A DNA stretch of 6,114 bases from Campylobacterota bacterium (GCA_013153675.1 JAADEA010000019.1:1-6114), one strand, 5' to 3'. Shown: positions 1 through 5,832, numbered from the stretch's first letter. The notes: generated by a model from the letters alone, not told the origin. Numbers and translations are program-made.

Positions 1-951
1 GAATCTATAAATAATTTTAAATGAAATAAATTGATTTTTATCTTCTTTTTCTAACCATATCTCTCCACTAATTCCATCTAATAAATCTTTTGCAAAAGAT
101 AGGTGGACTCCAATATATCTATTTTTACTATCATCATAATATGGCTCAAAATTATTTTCTATTACCTCTTTTAACTCTTTTGATATAGGAGTAGCTATTT
201 TAAAACAAAGAGTAATAATTTGTGTTGAAGAGCTCTTTTGATCTTTACATAGTCTAATATCTACTACAATTTCTCCATTTGAATTATTTGTAGATTCTTC
301 AATTGCATTTTCTATTAGAGTATGTAAAATTGTATATATTCTTTGAGGATCTCCAATTAAATTTTGAGGAATTTCTGGTTCAATAATAAATATTAAATCT
401 AACTCCTTTTTTGGGTGTTGCTCATATATTTCATCTACAAGTTGAGTTAGAAGCTCTTCTAAATTAAAATCTTGTAATTTAGCCTCTAATCGATTTGTCT
501 TTAATTTTAAAAAATAGGTAAGTTCTTTTGAATTTTTTAATAGAGCAACTTTTAACTCTTTGATCTTTTCATATTTAGTTGGATTTTCATCTTTTATCTT
601 TTGGATAATTGGTTTTTCTTCTTTATCTAACTCTTTTGCCTCTTTATATACTTTTTGGCTTATATCACTTAAAAATTTATTTTGACTTTGCTCTTTTATC
701 TTATGACTTTTTAAGGAGTGCTCTAATTTTCTTTTTTGATTAAAAATTCTTATTAATAAAAAGAGGAGGATTAATGAGATAGCTACCAATAGACACAATA
801 ATACCACATTTTCGTTTATATTGATTTTGCTTAACTCTTCCTTAACAGAGTTTAAGGAGAGATTGTTTTTGTCAATTTTCCCATTTAAAGAGCCATATAA
901 AATAGACATTGGGAATGCAAGCAATAATCCCATAAAATGAAGGTAGCGCAA
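1..951 (-). CDS. Degenerate sensor histidine kinase-like membrane protein (C-terminus beyond window)
   Basis: An open frame of 317 codons runs off the left edge without a stop. Residues about 7-22 and 49-70 are hydrophobic and predicted membrane-spanning, enclosing a loop of only about 27 residues, so there is no sizeable periplasmic sensor domain. A Lys/Glu-rich linker leads to FLSDISQKVYKEA (93-105), which aligns with the histidine-kinase H-box FLxxxSHExRTPL but has Gln99 in place of the phosphoacceptor His. An FNLEELL linker, a GDPQRI segment and an N-box (LIENAIEES, Asn215) follow. The G1 region is FKIATPI (250-256) without the usual DxGxG, and the G2 region is GVHLSFAK (281-288) instead of GLGLSIAK. 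The fold looks like DHp plus HATPase_c, probably without autokinase activity (inference). The TTG start at 951 has a GGAGG 7 bases upstream. An in-frame ATG at 972 would add 7 residues but has no well-spaced ribosome site. Receiver domains could lie beyond the edge. Confidence 0.8.
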   Translation of the reverse strand, partial: MRYLHFMGLLLAFPMSILYGSLNGKIDKNNLSLNSVKEELSKININENVVLLCLLVAISLILLFLLIRIFNQKRKLEHSLKSHKIKEQSQNKFLSDISQKVYKEAKELDKEEKPIIQKIKDENPTKYEKIKELKVALLKNSKELTYFLKLKTNRLEAKLQDFNLEELLTQLVDEIYEQHPKKELDLIFIIEPEIPQNLIGDPQRIYTILHTLIENAIEESTNNSNGEIVVDIRLCKDQKSSSTQIITLCFKIATPISKELKEVIENNFEPYYDDSKNRYIGVHLSFAKDLLDGISGEIWLEKEDKNQFISFKIIYRF

Positions 952-958
952 GATTAAT

Positions 959-963
959 CCTCC
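959..963 (-). promoter_or_regulatory. Shine-Dalgarno deciding a TTG start
   Basis: The minus strand reads GGAGG, seven bases before the TTG at 951. This favours TTG over the in-frame ATG at 972, which is preceded directly by AAGG with no spacer. The putative -10 box at 985-990 would also leave the ATG almost leaderless. Confidence 0.55.
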
Positions 964-984
964 TCTTATCATCCTTGTGAGATA

Positions 985-993
985 ATTGTATCA
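985..993 (-). promoter_or_regulatory. Putative extended -10 promoter of the kinase-like gene
   Basis: The minus strand reads TGATACAAT, an extended -10 (TGN followed by a box matching TATAAT at 5 of 6 positions). Transcription would begin near 978, giving a leader of roughly 27 bases before the TTG start. No good -35 is visible, as is common in Campylobacterota. Confidence 0.4.
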
Positions 994-1075
994 TAAATCT
1001 TGAAATTTTTCACGATAATCCTTCAGATGGAAATATTAAGAGTTTTAAAAATGGCATTAGTGTGAAAAAAATGGA

Positions 1076-1090
1076 TTAATAGGTTATTAA
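1076..1090 (+). repeat. Small inverted repeat over the radA ribosome-binding site
   Basis: TTAATA and TATTAA flank a three-base centre (GGT). The only plausible Shine-Dalgarno bases of radA (AGG, 1081-1083) overlap the left arm and centre, directly before the ATG at 1091. The stem is purely A-T and weak, so it may be a chance product of base composition. I see no convincing promoter for radA in the 139-base gap that separates it from the kinase-like gene. Confidence 0.25.
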
Positions 1091-2431
1091 ATGGCTAAAA
1101 AAAAGATAATTTATGAATGTCAAGCTTGCGGTTTTCAAAGTTTAAGGTGGATGGGTAAATGTCCATCATGTGGGGAGTGGGATAGTTTTATCGAGTTAAA
1201 AGAAGAAGAGCAAAAATTTACTAAAAAAAGTTCAAGTGTTACTAAAAAGAGCAAGGCACTTCCAATAACAGAGGTTGAGTCAATAGAGGTAGAGAGATTT
1301 AGTAGTGGTAGTAAAGAGCTTGATTTAGTATTAGGTGGTGGAATTGTTCCGGGCTCTTTAACATTAATTGGTGGGAGCCCTGGTATTGGAAAGTCTACTT
1401 TGCTTTTAAAAGTTGCTGGGAATATAGCAAATAGGGGAGATAGAGTTTTATATGTATCAGGAGAGGAGTCCTTATCTCAAATTAAATTAAGAGCTAATAG
1501 ATTAAATGCAAAAAGCAAAAATTTATATCTTTTATCTGAGATAAATTTGGAAAATATTTTAGAAGAGATATATAATGGGGACTATAAACTTGTAATTATT
1601 GATTCTATTCAGACATTATATTCAAGTGAAATATCATCAGCTGCTGGGTCGGTTTCTCAAGTTAGAGCTGCTACATTTGAGCTAATGAGGGTAGCAAAAA
1701 GTAAGGAATTGCCAATCTTTATAATAGGACATATTACAAAAGAGGGGTCAATTGCTGGTCCAAGAGTTTTAGAGCATATGGTAGATAGTGTATTATATTT
1801 TGAAGGGGATAGTTCAGTAGAGATAAGAATTTTAAGAGGATTTAAAAATAGATTTGGTTCTACAAGTGAAGTTGGAATTTTTGAGATGACAAGAGAGGGA
1901 TTAATTGATGCGTTGAGTGCAAATAGCCGCTTTTTTAGCAAGAATCATTTAGAGCCTGGATCTGCTTTAACAGTGGTAATGGAAGGAAGCAGACCTTTAG
2001 TAATAGAGGTTCAAGCGTTAGTAGCAGAGAGTTATTCTCATCCAAAAAGAAGTTCTACTGGATTTGATAATAATAGGTTATCGATGCTTTTAGCTCTTTT
2101 AGAAAAGAGGCTTGATTTGCCTCTTGGAGGATATGATGTATTTATTAATATCTCAGGAGGTATAAAAATAAATGAGCCAGCTGCAGACTTAGCCATAATT
2201 GCCGCAATTTTAAGTAGTTTTAGAAATAGAAAAATTAGTAAAGAGACTATTTTTTTAGGAGAAGTTAGTCTAACAGGAGAAATTAGAGAGGTATCAAACC
2301 TTCTTCCCCGTTTAAAGGAGGCTCAAACTCAAGGATTTAAAAGGGCTATTGTTCCAAATGATATTTTGGAAGATTTGGATATTAAAAGATATGTGGTAAA
2401 TAGTGTAGAAAAGATTGTAGAATGGATGTAG
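1091..2431 (+). CDS. radA: DNA repair protein RadA (Sms)
   Basis: RadA is a RecA-related ATPase. In studied bacteria it processes recombination intermediates and drives branch migration beside RecA. The 446 residues match the usual family length. The N-terminus has a C4 zinc finger (Cys10, Cys13, Cys24, Cys27). The ATPase core has Walker A GSPGIGKST (95-103), a Walker B-like strand KLVIIDSIQTL (166-176) and the RadA-specific KNRFG motif (252-256). From about residue 280 the C-terminal part resembles the Lon protease domain (e.g. ISGGIKINEPAADLAI) and, as in the family, is thought to be structural. The ATG at 1091 follows AGG by 7 bases and leads straight into the zinc finger. The last 10 bases overlap acpS, suggesting co-transcription. 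The protein is complete and looks functional. Confidence 0.97.
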   Translation: MAKKKIIYECQACGFQSLRWMGKCPSCGEWDSFIELKEEEQKFTKKSSSVTKKSKALPITEVESIEVERFSSGSKELDLVLGGGIVPGSLTLIGGSPGIGKSTLLLKVAGNIANRGDRVLYVSGEESLSQIKLRANRLNAKSKNLYLLSEINLENILEEIYNGDYKLVIIDSIQTLYSSEISSAAGSVSQVRAATFELMRVAKSKELPIFIIGHITKEGSIAGPRVLEHMVDSVLYFEGDSSVEIRILRGFKNRFGSTSEVGIFEMTREGLIDALSANSRFFSKNHLEPGSALTVVMEGSRPLVIEVQALVAESYSHPKRSSTGFDNNRLSMLLALLEKRLDLPLGGYDVFINISGGIKINEPAADLAIIAAILSSFRNRKISKETIFLGEVSLTGEIREVSNLLPRLKEAQTQGFKRAIVPNDILEDLDIKRYVVNSVEKIVEWM

Positions 2432-2796
2432 AGATTAAAAGTGGCATTGATATTATTGTAATAGATAGGATAAAAAGGTCAAAAGATAAATTTAAAGAGA
2501 GGTTTTTAAATAGAGTATTTAGTAAAAAGGAGCAAAATAGTTTTAAAAAGATAGAGACAATTGCTGGATATTGGGCGGCTAAAGAGGCTTTTTCTAAAGC
2601 TCTTGGTGTTGGAATTGGAAATGAGCTCTCTTTTTTAGATATAGAGATAAAAAAAGATAGTAAAAATAGACCCTATTTTAATATTTCTCAGAGAATAAGG
2701 GAAAAATTTGGGATTATTGATAGTTCACTCTCTATTTCCCATGATGGTGGATTCTCAATTGCCTCTGTGATAATAATATGTCAAAGAAAAAAATAA
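2422..2796 (+). CDS. acpS: Holo-[acyl-carrier-protein] synthase
   Basis: This enzyme transfers 4'-phosphopantetheine from coenzyme A to a serine of apo-acyl carrier protein, activating fatty-acid synthesis in the cytosol. The 124 residues fit the small, trimeric AcpS class. The N-terminal SGIDIIVIDRI carries the metal-ligand Asp10. YWAAKEAFSKALGVGIG (50-66) is the hallmark motif, with Glu55 as the second metal ligand and Lys59 conserved. SLSISHDGGFSIASV (102-116) is the conserved C-terminal strand. The ATG lies inside the final codons of radA in another frame (10-base overlap) and lacks a strong ribosome site, so translation is probably coupled to radA. From memory, acpS sits beside fliL in Helicobacter and Campylobacter; that neighbour is absent here. 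Confidence 0.95.
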   Translation: MDVEIKSGIDIIVIDRIKRSKDKFKERFLNRVFSKKEQNSFKKIETIAGYWAAKEAFSKALGVGIGNELSFLDIEIKKDSKNRPYFNISQRIREKFGIIDSSLSISHDGGFSIASVIIICQRKK

Positions 2797-2817
2797 ATTT
2801 ATCTTTTAATCTCAATA

Positions 2818-2826
2818 TGCCATAAT
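2818..2826 (+). promoter_or_regulatory. Putative extended -10 promoter of the first lipoprotein gene
   Basis: TGCCATAAT is TGN followed by a box matching TATAAT at 5 of 6 positions. Transcription would start near 2833, about 20 bases before the ATG at 2854. It lies in the 57-base gap after acpS, so the lipoprotein may be expressed separately from radA-acpS. No clear terminator precedes it, so read-through is also possible. Confidence 0.35.
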
Positions 2827-2853
2827 TATAGAAAAATTTTTAAAAGAGGGAAT

Positions 2854-3372
2854 ATGAGAAGAGAAATTAGTTTAATAATAGGAATAAATGCGCTTTTTTT
2901 AATTGGATGCCAAAGTGCTCAAGAGAAGGCTTATCAAGAGTATATTGCTCAACAGCAAGCAGAAGTAGCAAGACTTGATAGAGCAAGAGAGGAGGCTAAA
3001 GGGAAAAAATGGGCTCAATATACAGCATCTCAAGAACAAAAAGTAAAAGAGAAGAAAAGTTATAAAAAAAGATCAAAAAGAACATATAAAGAAAAGCCTT
3101 ATAAATTAAAGCCAGAGCCTTTTAGTCTAAAGAGAAATGAGAAAGATCCAGAACTATTAGGTCCTCAAAAGATTATTAAAAGTGATGATCAAAATCAAAC
3201 AAAAATGAAAAAAAGCCAAAGCTTGGCTTCATCTTCAACTTCCAAAGTGATGGATAAAAGTAAGTGTATATCTTTAATTGGAAAAGATAGATTTCAAGAG
3301 TATGAGAAAAAATTTGGAGAAGCCATGGCTATTAAAAGATGTACAATTATTGTAAAAACAAGAGGAGGATAA
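2854..3372 (+). CDS. Putative lipoprotein with KPEP/DPELLGPQ block and C-terminal two-Cys block (paralog 1)
   Basis: I do not recognise a named family. A signal sequence ends in LFLIGC, a lipobox with Cys19 as the likely lipidated residue, so the 172-residue precursor is probably anchored in a membrane facing the periplasm or outside. Residues 20-81 are highly charged, rich in Lys, Glu and Gln, and probably helical. Residues 83-105 form a conserved block containing KPEPFSL and DPELLGPQ. A Lys/Ser-rich linker with the sequon DQNQT (112-116) leads to a C-terminal block (138-171): Cys138, IGKDRF, KKFG, IKRC with Cys163, and a TRG end. Both blocks recur in the protein at 3662-4135, so the genes are paralogs. 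GAGG lies a few bases before the ATG. The stop codon abuts that of the convergent thiS. Function is unknown; Cys138 and Cys163 could form a disulfide (inference). Confidence 0.85.
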   Translation: MRREISLIIGINALFLIGCQSAQEKAYQEYIAQQQAEVARLDRAREEAKGKKWAQYTASQEQKVKEKKSYKKRSKRTYKEKPYKLKPEPFSLKRNEKDPELLGPQKIIKSDDQNQTKMKKSQSLASSSTSKVMDKSKCISLIGKDRFQEYEKKFGEAMAIKRCTIIVKTRGG

Positions 3373-3383
3373 TTAACCTCCTC
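3362..3383 (-). terminator. Hairpin at abutting convergent stop codons, possible thiS terminator
   Basis: GAGGAGG (3362-3368) and CCTCCTC (3377-3383) form a perfect 7-bp GC-rich stem around an 8-base loop that holds both stop codons. On the minus strand the stem is followed by TTGTTTTTAC, which resembles a short T-tract, so it may end the thiS transcript. On the plus strand no T-run follows. The arms encode the C-terminal glycines of the two proteins, so the symmetry may be partly a by-product of coding. Confidence 0.4.
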
Positions 3384-3576
3384 CAACAAATTGAAGTAAT
3401 TCTACTTTATCATTTGGAGCTAAGATATAACTATCCCAATTTTCTTTTTTTACAATTTCCATATTAACAGCAGCAGCCATTACTTTGTTTTCTATTTTGA
3501 GCTCTTTTATAAGCTCTTTTAATGTTGTATTCTCTTTTAGCTGATACTCTTTTCCATTTAAAATAATTTTTATCAT
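3373..3576 (-). CDS. thiS: ThiS-like sulfur-carrier protein
   Basis: This 67-residue ubiquitin-fold protein ends in VGGG. In ThiS the terminal Gly-Gly is adenylated by ThiF, converted to a thiocarboxylate, and used by ThiG as the sulfur donor for the thiazole of thiamine. Visible hallmarks are an early NGKEY turn, TTLKELIKEL helix, AAAVNMEIVKKENWDSY in the middle (compare AVxxNxxIVPRxxW) and LAPNDKVELLQFVGGG at the end. The ribosome site AAAGGAG lies 7 bases before the ATG. The gene stands alone: thiF, thiG and thiH are not in the window. A related carrier such as a MoaD-like or other thiocarboxylate protein is less likely but possible, since short beta-grasp proteins are hard to separate by sequence. 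Confidence 0.88.
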   Translation of the reverse strand: MIKIILNGKEYQLKENTTLKELIKELKIENKVMAAAVNMEIVKKENWDSYILAPNDKVELLQFVGGG

Positions 3577-3598
3577 TTAACTACTCCTTTCAAAAGGG

Positions 3599-3604
3599 AT
3601 TTTA
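3599..3604 (-). promoter_or_regulatory. Putative -10 box of thiS
   Basis: The minus strand reads TAAAAT, matching TATAAT at 5 of 6 positions. The predicted start near 3592 is just upstream of the AAAGGAG ribosome site (3584-3590), which would leave a very short leader. There is no TG extension. Confidence 0.3.
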
Positions 3605-3640
3605 CCCTAAATTTAACAAATATCAAGTAGAATTTAGGTA
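3603..3640. repeat. Inverted repeat between divergent thiS and lipoprotein genes
   Basis: TACCCTAAATT (3603-3613) and AATTTAGGTA (3631-3640) are inverted copies. The inner 8 bp are perfect (CCTAAATT/AATTTAGG), and two more pairs form if one extra C is bulged out. The arms are 17 bases apart. They touch the putative -10 of thiS (3599-3604) on one side and a TAGAAT box for the lipoprotein (3628-3633) on the other. This geometry suits an operator or a leader structure, but no binding protein is identifiable. Confidence 0.4.
3628..3633 (+). promoter_or_regulatory. Putative -10 box of the second lipoprotein gene
   Basis: TAGAAT matches TATAAT at 5 of 6 positions. It would start transcription near 3640, about 20 bases before the ATG at 3662. 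The right arm of the inverted repeat overlaps it. Confidence 0.25.
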
Positions 3641-3661
3641 ATAGTTTTTAAAGGATATAAA

Positions 3662-4135
3662 ATGAGACTATATATGGCTTTATTAACTGTGAGTCTTATT
3701 ACATTTAGTGGGTGTAGTTCAAGTGCTTTTAATTTCTTTTCTAAAAAAGCCCCTAAAAAAGTAGAAGAGAATGCTACTGTGGAAGCAAATGCAACTATTG
3801 AATCTGCTGCAGCCTCTTTACCTTCAAAAAAGGAGGGTAAATATCAGCTAAAACCAGAGCCATACTCTTTAGCCTCAAATGAAAATGATCCTGAACTTCT
3901 TGGACCTCAATCTACCGTAAAGACTCCTTTGAGTGGAGGAGATTATAAACCAACTATTAAAGAAGAGAAGAGTTCAAATAGTAGTGCCCCTATCTCATCA
4001 TATGCAAATATGAGTAAACAAGAGTGTATTAATATGATAGGTGCTGATAGATTTAATAGTTATGTAAAAAGATTTGGTGGGGAGGATGCAGCAATTAGAA
4101 GATGTGTTATTTTAAAAAGGACAAGAGGAGCTTAA
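3662..4135 (+). CDS. Putative lipoprotein with KPEP/DPELLGPQ block and C-terminal two-Cys block (paralog 2)
   Basis: No named family is recognised. The 157-residue precursor begins with a hydrophobic signal ending in ITFSGC, with Cys18 the likely lipid-modified residue. Residues 35-45 contain two tandem sequons, EENAT and EANAT. Residues 61-83 hold the block shared with the protein at 2854-3372 (KPEPYSL, then DPELLGPQ). After a Ser/Lys-rich linker, residues 117-156 repeat the C-terminal block: Cys122, IGADRF, KRFG, AIRRC with Cys148, ending TRGA. The linkers between blocks are not alignable between the paralogs, so only the blocks appear constrained. AAGGA lies 6 bases before the ATG at 3662; Met5 is a weaker alternative start. 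The gene diverges from thiS and converges on pstB. It is probably an envelope protein of unknown role. Confidence 0.87.
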   Translation: MRLYMALLTVSLITFSGCSSSAFNFFSKKAPKKVEENATVEANATIESAAASLPSKKEGKYQLKPEPYSLASNENDPELLGPQSTVKTPLSGGDYKPTIKEEKSSNSSAPISSYANMSKQECINMIGADRFNSYVKRFGGEDAAIRRCVILKRTRGA

Positions 4136-4155
4136 ATATTCTCTTAGATTAAGCT
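4129..4155. terminator. Possible bidirectional terminator hairpin between lipoprotein gene and pstB
   Basis: AGCTTAA (4129-4135) and TTAAGCT (4149-4155) form a 7-bp stem with a 13-base loop, extendable by two G-T pairs on the plus strand. Both arms include the stop codons of the convergent genes. The plus strand continues into a T-rich but interrupted stretch. The stem is AT-rich, so termination strength is doubtful. Confidence 0.3.
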
Positions 4156-4940
4156 TTCTCTTTAATATATTCTTTTAAAAAAGGAGAGGAGGGATCTTTA
4201 AAGATATTTTGGGCACTATTAAACTCTATTAACTCTCCTGCATCTAAAAAGCCAATATAATCGCTAATTCTCTTTGCTTGATCCATATTATGAGTTACAA
4301 TTACTATGCTAACTTTATCTTTTAACTTTTTTATTAACTCTTCAATTGCTTTTGTAGATATTGGGTCAAGTGCGCTTGTTGGTTCATCAAAGAGTAAAAT
4401 TTCTGGTTGTAGAGCAATTGCTCTTGCTATACATAATCTTTGTTGTTGACCTCCAGAGAGTTCAAGTGCACTCTTATTTAATCTATCTTTTACCTCTTCC
4501 CATAGTGCTACATCTATAAGAGCTTTTTTTACTCTTTTGTTTAGTTCTTCTTTATTATCTATTTTATTCAATTTTAATCCATATGCAATATTTTCATATA
4601 TTGAAAGAGGAAATGGAGTTGGTTTTTGAAAAATCATTCCAACTTTTTGCCTCAATTTTATTAGTTGATCTTCTTGGTTATATTCTAAAATATTCTCTTT
4701 TGTTCCATTTTTGTTATATAAATTTATCTCTCCTTTATAACTATTTCCTATATAAAGATCATGAATTCTGTTTAAAGATCTAAGAAGTGTAGATTTGCCA
4801 GATCCACTTGGACCAATTAGAGCAGTAATCTCTCTTTTATAAATTGGAAGAGAGAGATCTTTGATAGTAGGAGAAGAGGAGTTGGCATAAGTAAAAGAAA
4901 AGTTTTTTATATCCATTGCAAGAGGTTTTTTTTGGTTCAT
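4149..4940 (-). CDS. pstB: Phosphate ABC transporter ATP-binding protein PstB
   Basis: PstB is the cytoplasmic ATPase that powers high-affinity phosphate import with PstS, PstC and PstA. The 263 residues are complete: Walker [10 protein letters not shown] (43-51), Q-loop Gln105 within [20 protein letters not shown], signature LSGGQQQR (161-168), Walker B ILLFDEP with Asp185 and Glu186, D-loop SALD (189-192) and switch His217. The FQKPTPFP segment is characteristic of PstB and separates it from other ABC importers. The C-terminus ([15 protein letters not shown]) lacks the YIxGRFG-like ending common in PstB proteins. The gene starts 9 bases after the ftsY stop, so the two are probably co-transcribed. 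The ribosome site is weak (GAG), suggesting coupling. pstS, pstC and pstA are not in the window on either side. Met9 is a possible alternative start but has no ribosome site. Confidence 0.9.
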   Translation of the reverse strand: MNQKKPLAMDIKNFSFTYANSSSPTIKDLSLPIYKREITALIGPSGSGKSTLLRSLNRIHDLYIGNSYKGEINLYNKNGTKENILEYNQEDQLIKLRQKVGMIFQKPTPFPLSIYENIAYGLKLNKIDNKEELNKRVKKALIDVALWEEVKDRLNKSALELSGGQQQRLCIARAIALQPEILLFDEPTSALDPISTKAIEELIKKLKDKVSIVIVTHNMDQAKRISDYIGFLDAGELIEFNSAQNIFKDPSSPFLKEYIKEKA

Positions 4941-4949
4941 CTTTAGACT

Positions 4950-5792
4950 CTATTTAAATATCTCATTTACAATAGATTCTACATATTCATTTGCTCTAAA
5001 TCTAATTAAATCATCCTCTTTTTCACCTATTCCTATATAATAAATTGGCATTTTTAATTCATGAGCAATTGATAAAATGGCTCCCCCTTTTGCCGTTCCA
5101 TCTAATTTTGTAATAATAATTCCATCTACTCCTATCATTTCATTAAACTTTTTTGCTTGGTTAATCGCTGAGCTTCCTTGAGTTCCATCAATAATTAACA
5201 TCTTTCTATGGGGAGCATTAGGTAGAGCTTTGTTGGCTACTCTAACCATTTTTTCAAGCTCTTTTGCTAAATTGTGCTGAGTGTGTAATCTTCCTGCTGT
5301 ATCTATTAATACTCTATCTATACCTTTTGCAATTGCTGATTTTATTCCATCAAATATAATACCTGATGGATCATGACCTTGTTTAGTAGCTACAATGGGT
5401 ATGTTGAGTTTTTGAGCCCATTTGCTTAATTGCTCAATTGCAGCAGCTCTAAAAGTATCTGCTGCTACTAACATAACGCTTTTATTCTCTTTTTTATACA
5501 AATTTGCCAATTTTGCAATAGTTGTTGTTTTACCAGCTCCATTTACTCCAATAATCATCTCTACAAAAGGAGAGTATTCATTTGGATCTATCCAATTTGC
5601 TTTATAATTAAAAATATCTATTAATGAATTATAAAGATGGACTTTTTTAATCTTTTCTGGAAGAGTATCAAGAATTTTTTCTACCAATTCATAATTTACA
5701 TCAGCTTCTAATAAAAGATCTTCTAACTCATCCTTTTCAATTATCTCTCTTTTTTCTTCTCTTTTAAATGCCTTTTTAAGGAAGTTAAACAT
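4950..5792 (-). CDS. ftsY: Signal recognition particle receptor FtsY
   Basis: FtsY is the SRP receptor. It binds Ffh and the membrane, and reciprocal GTP hydrolysis hands ribosome-nascent chain complexes to the SecYEG channel. The N domain is about residues 15-75. The G domain has G1 GVNGAGKTT (82-90), the insertion-box region ADTFRAAAIEQL (111-122), G3 DTAGR (164-168), G4 TKLD (228-231) and the closing GTAKGGA loop. At 280 residues it is a short form: the long acidic A domain of E. coli FtsY is missing and only a basic start, MFNFLKKAFKREEKR, precedes the N domain. This start may serve as a membrane-binding amphipathic helix (inference). AAGGA precedes the ATG by 6 bases. It heads a two-gene unit with pstB and diverges from the cyclo-ligase gene. 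Confidence 0.97.
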   Translation of the reverse strand: MFNFLKKAFKREEKREIIEKDELEDLLLEADVNYELVEKILDTLPEKIKKVHLYNSLIDIFNYKANWIDPNEYSPFVEMIIGVNGAGKTTTIAKLANLYKKENKSVMLVAADTFRAAAIEQLSKWAQKLNIPIVATKQGHDPSGIIFDGIKSAIAKGIDRVLIDTAGRLHTQHNLAKELEKMVRVANKALPNAPHRKMLIIDGTQGSSAINQAKKFNEMIGVDGIIITKLDGTAKGGAILSIAHELKMPIYYIGIGEKEDDLIRFRANEYVESIVNEIFK

Positions 5793-5806
5793 ATATATTC
5801 CTTTTA

Positions 5807-5815
5807 TGTTAAAAT
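5807..5815 (+). promoter_or_regulatory. Putative extended -10 promoter of the cyclo-ligase gene
   Basis: TGTTAAAAT is TGN followed by a box matching TATAAT at 5 of 6 positions. The predicted start near 5822 gives a leader of about 27 bases before the ATG at 5849. It faces the ftsY promoter at 5824-5832. TATAAC at 5826-5831 is an alternative -10. Confidence 0.4.
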
Positions 5816-5823
5816 GTAGGCTG

Positions 5824-5832
5824 ATTATAACA
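5824..5832 (-). promoter_or_regulatory. Extended -10 promoter of ftsY
   Basis: The minus strand reads TGTTATAAT, a perfect TATAAT with the TGN extension, the best promoter match in the window. Transcription would start near 5817, about 25 bases before the ftsY ATG at 5792. No -35 is evident. Confidence 0.55.

Noticed and set aside
1027..1065. 12-codon plus-strand frame (MEILRVLKMALV) before radA
   Set aside because: It is too short to judge, has no ribosome site, and such frames are common by chance in AT-rich DNA.
1657..1941. 94-codon minus-strand open frame inside radA
   Set aside because: It lies wholly within a clear radA coding sequence, has no recognisable domain or ribosome site, and is explained as an antisense shadow.
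2839..2846. A/T tract after acpS considered as a terminator
   Set aside because: There is no GC-bearing stem before the T-run, and the lipoprotein ribosome site follows immediately.
3001..3240. Lys-rich, A-rich stretch of the first lipoprotein considered as a phase-variable repeat
   Set aside because: The A-runs are short and interrupted by other bases. No long homopolymer or tandem repeat capable of frequent slippage is present.
4583..4783. 66-codon plus-strand open frame opposite pstB
   Set aside because: It is antisense to conserved pstB motifs, with hydrophobic composition expected from AT-rich antisense sequence.
5422..5607. 61-codon plus-strand open frame opposite ftsY
   Set aside because: It is antisense to the FtsY G1 and DTFRAAA motifs and shows no independent support.
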